From: Paracoccaceae bacterium
Lineage (GTDB): Bacteria; Pseudomonadota; Alphaproteobacteria; Rhodobacterales; Rhodobacteraceae
Length of the DNA: 7,453 nucleotides
Direction: 5' to 3'
Assembly: GCA_007134405.1 (NCBI GenBank)
Contig: SLKW01000376.1
Location: 1-7,453 of the forward strand
Shown: positions 1 through 5,956 of the stretch, piece by piece
Position numbering within the stretch: position 1 is the stretch's first letter
Layout of the letters: each line of letters begins with the position of its first letter
Notes under the pieces: model-generated
Seen by the model: the letters and a program-made list of their open reading frames with translations, nothing else
The model's database searches: none
Told to the model about the DNA's origin: nothing
Made by a program: the position numbers and the translations under genes

Positions 1-23
1 GACGGGTGGAAGGGGTTGAAAGG

Positions 24-476
24 ATGGGGATTTTGCGCGCCCTGGACTGGCCGCCGGTCTGGCTTGCGGGCTGCGTCGTGCTGGCCTGGCTGACCGCGAT
101 GCCGGTCGTGGTGGGGGCGCCGGCCCTGGCGCTGGCGGGTCTGGGCGGGGCCGTGGTGGCGCTGGGGCTGGGGCTGATGGGGCTGGCGGTGCGGGAGATG
201 GCGCGGGCGCGCACGACGGTCGTGCCGGGGCGCGATCCGTCGGCTCTGGTCACCGGCGGGGTCTTCCGGTTTTCGCGTAACCCCATATACTTGGGCGATC
301 TTCTGGTCCTGGCGGGGATTTCGCTGGTCTGGCAATCCTGGGTTGGGCTCGCGCTGGTGCCGGTGCTGGGCTGGATCCTGGCGCGGCGGTTCATCGTGGA
401 CGAGGAGGCGCGGCTGCGCGCGGGCTTCGGAGCCGAGGCGGAGGCCTGGATGGCGCGCGTGCGGCGCTGGCTGTGA
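24..476 (+). CDS. Isoprenylcysteine carboxyl methyltransferase-fold (ICMT/PEMT-like) membrane protein
   Basis: Encodes about 150 residues, mostly hydrophobic. Apparent membrane segments lie at about residues 11-32, 34-56 and 93-119. The family signature follows the second segment: RFSRNPIYLG (82-91), then DEEARLRAGFG (126-136) near the C-terminus. In ICMT/PEMT-like proteins the RxP-type loop and the paired acidic residues before FG line the S-adenosylmethionine pocket at the membrane face. The family is a set of SAM-dependent methyltransferases of small or lipid substrates; the substrate here cannot be inferred. The ATG at 24 is preferred because AAGGGG (10-15) sits 8 bases upstream. An in-frame GTG at 6 would add six residues and has no room for a ribosome site in the window. 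The frame stays open to the left edge, so a longer gene is not formally excluded. The length is normal for this family in alphaproteobacteria. Confidence 0.82.
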   Translation: MGILRALDWPPVWLAGCVVLAWLTAMPVVVGAPALALAGLGGAVVALGLGLMGLAVREMARARTTVVPGRDPSALVTGGVFRFSRNPIYLGDLLVLAGISLVWQSWVGLALVPVLGWILARRFIVDEEARLRAGFGAEAEAWMARVRRWL

Positions 477-590
477 CGGGTCCGGCGGGGGTTAACGCGG
501 CGTTGACGGGGTGTGGCGTTCGGACCCGGGCCTGATCGCGCCCTGAGCGGGAAAACCCTTTGTTCACTGGTTTTCCGGGGGTGTGCCACG

Positions 591-645
591 CGTAGGACAG
601 GCGTAGGACTCGCGTAGGACTCGCGTAGGACTCCTGTAGGACGCC
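591..645. repeat. Five tandem 11-bp repeats, consensus CGTAGGACTCG
   Basis: Units read CGTAGGACAGG, CGTAGGACTCG, CGTAGGACTCG, CGTAGGACTCC and TGTAGGACGCC, starting at 591, 602, 613, 624 and 635. The core GTAGGAC is invariant in all five, and only the last positions and one first base vary. The period of 11 is close to one helical turn, so the copies would face the same side of the DNA. It could be a protein-binding array or simply a slipped minisatellite; the sequence alone does not decide. Confidence 0.92.
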
Positions 646-655
646 ACGCCGAAAT

Positions 656-673
656 TGACCCGAATCCGGGTCA
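656..673. repeat. Perfect palindrome TGACCCG-N4-CGGGTCA
   Basis: Two 7-base arms, TGACCCG (656-662) and CGGGTCA (667-673), flank AATC. The form resembles a dimeric-regulator operator, and it lies 10 bases after the tandem repeats. No gene start follows on the plus strand before the guaA 3' end, so a promoter role would imply an unrecognised transcript. Otherwise it is a short RNA hairpin. Confidence 0.5.
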
Positions 674-780
674 CAGACGGAGCGCGCGCAACGTTCGGTG
701 GGGGTCCGCCGCGCAACCCGCCGTGACCCACTCAGACCCGGTGTTGAATCGCGGTTCGGGGTGGAGGGGGCTCAGCTTCC

Positions 781-830
781 GTCCTCGCTGTCGCGAGGAC
801 CCCCCCGGGATATTTGGGGACAGAAAGGGG
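781..830. repeat. Hairpin plus CCCCCCGGG-ATATTT intergenic element
   Basis: A perfect 8-bp stem GTCCTCGC/GCGAGGAC (781-788/793-800) with loop TGTC is followed directly by CCCCCCGGG (801-809) and ATATTTGGGGACAGAAAGGGG-like sequence to 830. From memory, Rhodobacteraceae genomes carry many intergenic copies of a similar CCCCCGG-x-TATTT-xx-GAAAG string near gene ends. This copy looks like a member of that dispersed group, but that link is recollection, not a search result. Confidence 0.5.
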
Positions 831-862
831 CAGGGGTCCGTCAGGTTCGGTCATTGGCGGCA

Positions 863-902
863 GGGCCCGCGCCGCGCCCCGCAGGGGCGCGGCGCCTGGC
901 CC
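863..902. repeat. Very stable GC hairpin (17 paired bases)
   Basis: The inner stem is a perfect 12-bp GCGCCGCGCCCC (869-880) / GGGGCGCGGCGC (884-895) with loop GCA. It is extended by GGGCC (863-867) pairing with GGCCC (898-902) across a small internal loop. It is the strongest hairpin in the gap and could stop or protect transcripts from either side (ICMT-like gene or guaA). Neither strand has a U-tract after it. Confidence 0.75.
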
Positions 903-914
903 AACGCGAGGAGA

Positions 915-960
915 GTTGTGCGCGGAACGCGCACAGCCGGACGAGGGGCGGGAGCCTCGT
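915..960. repeat. Two adjacent hairpins downstream of guaA
   Basis: The first stem is TGTGCGCG (917-924) / CGCGCACA (928-935) with loop GAA; as plus-strand RNA it extends by a U-G and a G-C pair to 915/937. The second is ACGAGG (941-946) / CCTCGT (955-960) with an 8-base loop. They lie 73-118 bases past the guaA stop on the minus strand and may shape its mRNA 3' end. Confidence 0.5.
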
Positions 961-1033
961 GGAGTCCGTGGGTGCGGGGTCGCCGTCGAACGAGGCGGTG
1001 GATGGGCGGGCGAACGGGGCGGGCGCCCCCGTG

Positions 1034-2590
1034 TCACTCCATCTCGATGGTGCCGGGGGGTTTCGAGGTCACGTCGTAGAAGACGCGGTTGATGCCCGGC
1101 ACCTCGTTGATGATCCGCGTTGCGGTTTCGCCCAGGAAGTCATGGGTGAAGGGGTAGTAGTCGGCGGTCATGCCGTCGACCGAGGTCACGGCGCGCAGCG
1201 CCAGCGCGTAGTCGTAGGTGCGCCCGTCGCCCATCACGCCCACGGTGCGCACCGGCAGGATGGCGGCGAAGGCCTGCCAGATCTCGTCATAAAGGCCGTG
1301 CTTGCGGATCTGGTCGATATAGATCGCATCGGCCTTGCGCAGGATGGCGAGCTTGTCGCGGGTGATCTCTCCGGGACAGCGGATCGCGAGGCCGGGGCCG
1401 GGAAAGGGATGGCGGCCGATGAAGGACGGGGGCAGACCCAGCTCGGCTCCCAGCGCGCGCACCTCGTCCTTGAAGAGCTCGCGCAGGGGTTCGACCAGCT
1501 TCAGCCCCATCTTGGCGGGCAGGCCGCCGACGTTGTGATGGCTCTTGATCGTGACCGAGGGCCCGCCCGAGAAGCTGACGCTTTCGATCACATCCGGATA
1601 GAGCGTGCCCTGGGCGAGAAACTCGGCGCCGCCGACCTCATGCGCGTGTTTCTGGAACACATCTATGAACAATCCGCCGATTATCTTGCGTTTTGTTTCT
1701 GGATCGGAAACACCATCGAGTGCCGTCAGAAACAATTCGCTTTCATCGGCATGGATGAGCGGGATGTTGTAATGGTCGCGGAACATGGTCACGACCTGCT
1801 CTGCCTCGCCCTCGCGCAGGAGCCCGTGATCGACGAAGACGCAGGTGAGCTGGTCGCCGATCGCCTCGTGGATGAGCACCGCCGCGACCGAGGAATCGAC
1901 GCCGCCCGACAGGCCGCAGATGACCTTGCCGGTGCCGACCTGATCGCGGATGATCCGGATCGCCTCGTCCCGGTAGGCGTGCATCGTCCAGTCGCCGGAA
2001 AAGCCCGCGATGCGCACGAAATTGGCGTAAAGGCGCGCGCCGCCGGGGGTATGGTGGACCTCGGGGTGGAACTGGACGGCGTAGAAATGCCGGGCGGGGT
2101 CGGCGGTCACCGCGAAAGGCGCGCCGGGCGAGATGCCGAAGACGCGGAAGCCCGGGGCGAGTTTGGCGACATGGTCGCCATGGCTCATCCAGACCTGTTC
2201 GCGCCCGTTCTCGAACCAGCCGTCGAGGAGGTCGAGCTTTTCCTCGGTCGGGCTGACATGGGCGCGGCCGAATTCGGCGGTGCCATGGCCGCGTTCGACA
2301 TGGCCGCCGAGGCAATGCATCATCACCTGCTGGCCGTAGCAGATGCCCAGGATCGGCACGCCCAGGTCGAAGACCGAGGCCGGCGGCATCGGCGCGCCAT
2401 CGGCGAAGACCGAGGCCGGCCCGCCCGAGAAGATCACCGCCCGGGGCGCAAAGTCGCGCAGGAAGGCGTCGGTGACGCGGTTGAACGGGTGGATTTCGCA
2501 ATAGACGTTCAATTCGCGCAGGCGGCGCGCGATCAGCTGCGTCACCTGGCTGCCGAAGTCGATGATCAGAAGGCGCTCGTGCTGGGTCAT
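1034..2590 (-). CDS. guaA: GMP synthase [glutamine-hydrolysing]
   Basis: Converts XMP, ATP and glutamine to GMP in the cytoplasm, the last step of guanine nucleotide synthesis. The 518 residues match the usual length and domain order. Class I glutamine amidotransferase, about residues 6-195: nucleophile Cys84 in GICYGQQ, with His175 and Glu177 in [11 protein letters not shown]-pyrophosphatase domain: P-loop LSGGVDSS at 227-234, the KRKIIGG lid at 300-306 and [10 protein letters not shown] further on. Dimerisation domain: ends in the typical KPPGTIEME. The ATG at 2590 gives exactly the family N-terminus; its upstream region lacks a strong Shine-Dalgarno. It is transcribed divergently from the MttB-like gene across a 144-base gap and converges on the ICMT-like gene. 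Codons 286-309 are unusually AT-rich (see findings). It looks intact and is a housekeeping gene with no evident link to the methyl-transfer genes. Confidence 0.98.
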   Translation of the reverse strand: MTQHERLLIIDFGSQVTQLIARRLRELNVYCEIHPFNRVTDAFLRDFAPRAVIFSGGPASVFADGAPMPPASVFDLGVPILGICYGQQVMMHCLGGHVERGHGTAEFGRAHVSPTEEKLDLLDGWFENGREQVWMSHGDHVAKLAPGFRVFGISPGAPFAVTADPARHFYAVQFHPEVHHTPGGARLYANFVRIAGFSGDWTMHAYRDEAIRIIRDQVGTGKVICGLSGGVDSSVAAVLIHEAIGDQLTCVFVDHGLLREGEAEQVVTMFRDHYNIPLIHADESELFLTALDGVSDPETKRKIIGGLFIDVFQKHAHEVGGAEFLAQGTLYPDVIESVSFSGGPSVTIKSHHNVGGLPAKMGLKLVEPLRELFKDEVRALGAELGLPPSFIGRHPFPGPGLAIRCPGEITRDKLAILRKADAIYIDQIRKHGLYDEIWQAFAAILPVRTVGVMGDGRTYDYALALRAVTSVDGMTADYYPFTHDFLGETATRIINEVPGINRVFYDVTSKPPGTIEME

Positions 2591-2734
2591 GGACGCCGGT
2601 TAGGCCAGAACGCCCCCCCGCGCAAGAGGCCCGAAGATGTCGTCTTTGGCCGCCAGACGGCGCATCCGGCCCCTCGCCGCGCCGGCATGTGGCGTATCGG
2701 AATGCCCAAACCGGCAAGGACGGAGTGTTGGGTG

Positions 2735-4276
2735 ATGAGCGAGGCACGGGCGGAACGGCGGGCACGCGGCGGTGGGGCGGCGCGGCGCGCCGAGCGGACC
2801 GCGGTCAGGATCGAGGCGGCGCGCTTCATCGAGCGCAACATCCCGGACCTGGAGATCCTGAGCGAAGAGGCGCTGCAGATCATCGAGTGGAACGCCGAGA
2901 CGGTGCTGGAGGAGATCGGCGTCAATTTCGTCGACAACCCGGCGGCGCTGGAGCTGTGGCGGCAGGCGGGGGCCGATGTCCGGGGCGAGCGCGTGCACAT
3001 CCCGCGCGGAATGGCGCGCAAGCTGTGCGCGACGGCGCCGGGGCGGTTCACGCAGGCCGCGCGCAACCCCGAGCGGTCGGTCGAGATCGGCGGCCGGTCG
3101 CTGGTGCTGGCGCCGGTCTACGGGCCGCCCTTCGTGCGCGACCTCGAGGGCGGGCGGCGTTATGCGACGATCGCGGATTTCCAGAACTTCGTGAAGCTGG
3201 GCTACATGTCGAAATGGCTGCACCATTCCGGCGGGACGGTCTGCGAGCCCACCGACGTGCCGGTGAACAAGCGCCATCTGGACATGCTGCTGGCGCATAT
3301 GACGCTTTCCGACAAGCCCTACATGGGGTCGGTGACCGAGCCGGTGCGCGCCGAGGATTCGGTGAAGATGTCCGAGATCCTGTTCGGCGCGGATTTCGTG
3401 CGCGACAATTGCGTGATGACCTCGCTCATCAACATCAACTCGCCGCTGACCTTCGACGCGACGATGATGGGGGCGCTCGAGGTTTATGCGCGCGCCGGGC
3501 AGGCCTGCATCGTCTCGCCCTTCATCGTCGGCGGCGCGATGGCGCCGGTGACGGTGGCGGGCACGCTGACGCAGGTGCTGGCCGAGGTTCTGGCGGGGGT
3601 GGCCTACAGCCAGCTGGTGCGGCCGGGGGCGCCGGTGATCATGGGCGCATTCGTGACCTCGATCGACATGAACTCGGGGGCGCCGACCTTCGGGACGCCC
3701 GAGGCCGCGCAGATCACCTATGGCGCGGGGCAGCTGGCGCGGCGGCTGGGGCTGCCCTACCGCTCGGGCGGGTCGTTCTGCGGATCGAAACTGCCCGATG
3801 CGCAGGCGGGCTACGAGACGGCGAACAGCCTGAACATGGCGCTGCTGGCGGGGGTGAACTTCATGCTGCACGCCTGCGGATGGCTGGAGGGCGGGCTGGT
3901 CGCGAGCTTCGAGAAATTCGTGCTGGACGCCGACCAGCTGGGCGCGCTGCACCAGCTGGCGCGCGGCGTGGCGGTGGACGAGAACGCGCAGGCGATGGAC
4001 GCGATCCGCGAGGTGGGGCCGGGCGGGCACTACCTGGGCTGCGCGCATACGCAGGCGAATTTCAAGCAGGCCTTCTGGCGGTCCGAGGTGCTGGACTACA
4101 AGCCCTTCGAGACATGGGAGGACGAGGGCGGGCGCGATTCGGCGCAGCTGGCCGCGGTGCGGGTGGAAAAGCAGCTGCGCGACTACCAGGCCCCGGCGCT
4201 GGATCCCGGCGTCGCCGAGGCGCTGCGCGAGTTCGTCGACCGGCGCAAGGCCTCGGAGCCGGACGCCTTCGGCTGA
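2735..4276 (+). CDS. MttB-superfamily (trimethylamine methyltransferase family) corrinoid methyltransferase, non-pyrrolysine
   Basis: A 513-residue protein of the MttB superfamily (TIM barrel), whose members transfer a methyl group from a tertiary or quaternary amine to the Co(I) of a corrinoid protein. Seen: an Arg/Ala-rich N-terminus (residues 4-30), then family stretches ILSEEALQIIEWNAE (41-55), DNPAALELWRQAGADV (67-82), NINSPLTFD (233-241), PFIVGGAMAPVTVAG (262-276), and SKLPDAQAGYE (351-361). The frame is uninterrupted with no in-frame amber codon, so it belongs with the non-pyrrolysine members, some of which act on glycine betaine, proline betaine or carnitine in anaerobes. The substrate here is unknown. 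The ATG at 2735 is chosen because GGAG (2722-2725) lies 9 bases upstream and the length fits; in-frame starts exist further up. The partner methyltransferase and MTHFR-like genes lie just downstream on the opposite strand. No corrinoid protein gene is in the window. Confidence 0.93.
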   Translation: MSEARAERRARGGGAARRAERTAVRIEAARFIERNIPDLEILSEEALQIIEWNAETVLEEIGVNFVDNPAALELWRQAGADVRGERVHIPRGMARKLCATAPGRFTQAARNPERSVEIGGRSLVLAPVYGPPFVRDLEGGRRYATIADFQNFVKLGYMSKWLHHSGGTVCEPTDVPVNKRHLDMLLAHMTLSDKPYMGSVTEPVRAEDSVKMSEILFGADFVRDNCVMTSLININSPLTFDATMMGALEVYARAGQACIVSPFIVGGAMAPVTVAGTLTQVLAEVLAGVAYSQLVRPGAPVIMGAFVTSIDMNSGAPTFGTPEAAQITYGAGQLARRLGLPYRSGGSFCGSKLPDAQAGYETANSLNMALLAGVNFMLHACGWLEGGLVASFEKFVLDADQLGALHQLARGVAVDENAQAMDAIREVGPGGHYLGCAHTQANFKQAFWRSEVLDYKPFETWEDEGGRDSAQLAAVRVEKQLRDYQAPALDPGVAEALREFVDRRKASEPDAFG

Positions 4277-4292
4277 TCGGCGGTGTGCGCGG

Positions 4293-4318
4293 CGGGCTGC
4301 TCAAGCTTGAGCAGCCCG
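4293..4318. terminator. Perfect 26-base palindrome between convergent genes (likely bidirectional terminator)
   Basis: The half-site CGGGCTGCTCAAG (4293-4305) is followed immediately by its exact reverse complement, centred on a HindIII site AAGCTT. It sits 16 bases after the MttB-like stop and 82 bases past the usp stop on the other strand, so it could end both transcripts. There is no T-run on either side, so an intrinsic terminator is not certain and an operator is possible. Confidence 0.5.
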
Positions 4319-4388
4319 GCAAGCGGTAGAATTCGAAGCGGAAAGGTAAATCCGTTAACCGCTATGAAAGCTTCCCCGCGCGGGCGCC

Positions 4389-4400
4389 GGGTGCGCACCC
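4389..4400. repeat. Short palindrome abutting the usp stop codon
   Basis: GGGTGCGCACCC (4389-4400) is self-complementary and touches the usp stop codon. A second one, CCCGCGCGGG, lies at 4375-4384. On the minus strand they would form hairpins right after usp, the second followed by a short T-containing stretch, so they may help end the usp message. Confidence 0.35.
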
Positions 4401-4811
4401 TTAGCGGGTGATCAGGACCGAGCACTGGGCGTGGCGCACGACCCGCGCTGCCGTCGAGCCGATGAAATAATCGCTCAATCCCGGCCGGTGCGAGGCGATC
4501 ATGATCAGGTCGGCGCCGTGATCCTCGGCAGCCTGGAGGATCTGGCTGGCCGGCGCGCCGGTGCGCACCTCGCTGACGCAATTGCCGGGCGTTTCCTTGG
4601 TGAAGAGACCCAACTCGACCCGCGCCTCGGCCTGACGCCGGTCGTTGAGGTCGCGCGGCAGTTCGGCGGCGATATAGGTCGGCACGTCCTCGAGCACGTG
4701 GATCAGGCGGATCGTGCCGCCTTCGTCGACGAGCGCGCCGGCGCGAGAGATCAGTTCCTTGCTCGCCTCGCCATGGCCGAGATCGATGCCGACGATGATG
4801 TTCTTGTACAT
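4401..4811 (-). CDS. Universal stress protein, UspF-type
   Basis: A 136-residue single-domain UspA-fold protein, cytoplasmic. It starts with the family strand MYKNIIVGIDLGH. Near the C-terminus it has GADLIMIASHRPG (99-111), YFIGSTAARVVRHA (115-128) and CSVLITR. The phosphate-binding loop keeps G111 and GS (118-119). The SHRPG form is one residue shorter than the common GSHGRxG loop and resembles E. coli UspF rather than UspA. Usp proteins of this type bind nucleotides and are linked to stress survival; no specific reaction is known. The start is well supported: AGGAGG (minus strand, 4817-4822) is 5 bases before the ATG. An FNR-type box lies 63 bases upstream of the start, suggesting induction at low oxygen. 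It sits between the MttB-like gene (convergent) and the methyl-transfer operon (upstream, same strand) but has its own likely promoter. Confidence 0.95.
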   Translation of the reverse strand: MYKNIIVGIDLGHGEASKELISRAGALVDEGGTIRLIHVLEDVPTYIAAELPRDLNDRRQAEARVELGLFTKETPGNCVSEVRTGAPASQILQAAEDHGADLIMIASHRPGLSDYFIGSTAARVVRHAQCSVLITR

Positions 4812-4873
4812 GAGATCCTCCTGTCCCGGTTCGCGGTTGCCGCGAGCATGCCCCCGAACTGTGGACCGAAGCG

Positions 4874-4887
4874 TTGATCTGCGTCAA
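4874..4887 (-). promoter_or_regulatory. Putative FNR/FnrL box upstream of usp
   Basis: TTGATCTGCGTCAA matches the FNR consensus TTGAT-N4-ATCAA at 9 of 10 defined positions; read on the minus strand it is TTGACGCAGATCAA. If the centre (4880.5) is placed at -41.5, a class II activator position, transcription would start near 4839 and a weak -10-like CATGCT (4850-4845) falls at the right place. This fits oxygen-responsive control of the stress gene and is an inference from sequence only. Confidence 0.62.
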
Positions 4888-4898
4888 TCGCCCTGAGG

Positions 4899-4956
4899 AA
4901 AAGGCGCACGAAATTTGCAGGATTTCCGCTGCTTGAGCGTCTGCCGTTCGTGCGCC
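4899..4956 (-). terminator. Rho-independent terminator of the methyl-transfer operon
   Basis: On the minus strand a perfect 10-bp stem, GGCGCACGAA (4956-4947) with TTCGTGCGCC (4912-4903), is followed at once by TTTT (4902-4899). The 34-base loop contains a smaller GCAG/CTGC stem. It begins 22 bases past the stop of the methyl-THF:corrinoid methyltransferase gene and separates that operon from usp. Confidence 0.68.
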
Positions 4957-4978
4957 CGCCTATCGGGCTGTCAGCGTG

Positions 4979-5938
4979 TCAGGCGCGCGCGCGCCGTCCG
5001 CCACGGCGGCCGGAGCTGGGCTGGGTGGCGGCCTGGCTCGCCTCGGCGAAGCTCGCCCCCTCCTTCACCGCGTCGAGCACCTTGGCCAGACGGATCCATT
5101 CGCCGCCATTGGCGTCGTGGTTCATCAGCAGGTTCGCGGCGCGAATGGCCTCCATCTCGACGGCGCGGACGGGGTTCATGATGGCCGAGGTCATGCCGGC
5201 GCCGATGGCCATCGGCAGAAAGGCGGCGTTGATCCCGTGGCGGTTGGGCAGGCCGAAGCTGATGTTCGACGCGCCGCAGGTCGTGTTGACGCCGAGCTCC
5301 TCGCGCAGGCGGCGCACCAGGGTGAAGACCTGCTGGCCGGCGGTCGCCATCGCGCCGATCGGCATGACCAGCGGATCGACGACGATGTCATGCGCGGGAA
5401 TGCCGAAGTCGGCGGCGCGCTCGACGATCTTGCGGGCGACGGCGAAGCGCACGTCGGGGTCTTCGGAGATGCCGGTGTCGTCGTTCGAGATGGCGACGAC
5501 GGGGACGTTGTATTTCTTCACCAGCGGCAGGACGAGTTCCAGCCGGTCCTCCTCGCCGGTGACGGAGTTCAGGAGGGGACGGCCGTTGGCGGCGGCGAGA
5601 CCGGCCTCGAGCGCGGCGGGCACCGAGCTGTCGATGCAGAGGGGCACGTCGACGAGGCCCTGCACCAGCTCGATCATCTTCGTCATGAGCGGCGGTTCGG
5701 TCTCGTTCGGGTTGGGGTTGGAGTTGTAGACGACGCCCGCGTTGACATCGAGGACCATCGCCCCGCAGGCCACCTGCTCGAGCGCGTCCTTCTCGACGGT
5801 CGAGAAATTGCCCGCCTCCAGTTCGGCGGCGAGCTTCTTGCGCCCCGTGGGGTTGATCCGCTCGCCGATCACGCAGAAAGGCTCGTCAAAGCCGATGACG
5901 ACGGTCTTGGTGGCGGATTCGACAACGGTGCGGGTCAT
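4979..5938 (-). CDS. Methyltetrahydrofolate:corrinoid methyltransferase (MtgA-type, DHPS fold)
   Basis: A 319-residue member of the pterin-binding methyltransferase family. It transfers a methyl group between a methyl-corrinoid protein and tetrahydrofolate, in amine demethylation towards methyl-THF. The pterin-binding barrel motifs appear in order: GERINPTG (25-32), LDVNAG (63-68), CIDSS (101-105), LNSVTGEE (123-130), AISNDDTG (149-156), VVDPLVMPIG (186-195), and GASNISFGLPNR (222-233). The last 20 or so residues form a basic, low-complexity tail (GRRGGRRARA) that looks disordered. The ATG at 5938 has AAGGA (5948-5944 on the minus strand) 5 bases ahead. It starts 18 bases after the MTHFR-like stop, so the two are almost surely cotranscribed. 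Methionine synthase MetH shares this fold, but its B12 and other domains are absent. The nearby MttB-like gene supports a catabolic rather than methionine-forming role. Confidence 0.93.
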   Translation of the reverse strand: MTRTVVESATKTVVIGFDEPFCVIGERINPTGRKKLAAELEAGNFSTVEKDALEQVACGAMVLDVNAGVVYNSNPNPNETEPPLMTKMIELVQGLVDVPLCIDSSVPAALEAGLAAANGRPLLNSVTGEEDRLELVLPLVKKYNVPVVAISNDDTGISEDPDVRFAVARKIVERAADFGIPAHDIVVDPLVMPIGAMATAGQQVFTLVRRLREELGVNTTCGASNISFGLPNRHGINAAFLPMAIGAGMTSAIMNPVRAVEMEAIRAANLLMNHDANGGEWIRLAKVLDAVKEGASFAEASQAATQPSSGRRGGRRARA

Positions 5939-5956
5939 GGGTGTCCTTCTATTTTT

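Larger units (their letters stand above)
477..1033. other. 557-base gap between convergent genes; structured, no convincing gene
   Basis: This gap separates the ends of the ICMT-like gene (+) and guaA (-). ORFs crossing it lack family resemblance and are Arg/Pro/Gly-rich, as expected for chance frames in GC-rich DNA. It holds an 8-bp inverted repeat CGGGTCCG/CGGACCCG (477-484/521-528) right after the first stop codon, an 8-bp stem GGAAAACC/GGTTTTCC (550-557/569-576), the 11-bp tandem repeats, and a row of strong stems from 656 to 960, each listed separately. None of the stems carries a clear U-tract, so transcription termination here would be Rho-dependent or unconventional. No tRNA, SRP RNA, tmRNA or riboswitch consensus was recognised. 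Confidence 0.7.

Noticed and set aside
591..645. CRISPR array
   Set aside because: Units are 11 bases with no unique spacers between them and no cas genes nearby.
477..1033. Small coding genes in the gap (for example frames at 723-1079 and 732-1037)
   Set aside because: Arg/Pro/Gly-rich products, no supported ribosome sites, no familiar motifs, and overlap with strong inverted repeats.
2600..4048. 482-codon minus-strand frame
   Set aside because: Antisense to the MttB-like gene, His/Arg/Pro-rich and without motifs; a shadow frame.
698..4276. Continuous plus-strand frame of 1192 codons ending with the MttB-like protein
   Set aside because: Its first two thirds are antisense to guaA, which is certain, and show no family resemblance. 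The frame is open because of GC bias. The real gene starts at 2735 with its own ribosome site. Automatic annotation could wrongly extend the gene.
2735..4276. Pyrrolysine-containing trimethylamine methyltransferase
   Set aside because: The frame has no internal amber codon and the length is complete, so it is a non-pyrrolysine member. True trimethylamine activity should not be assumed from the family name.
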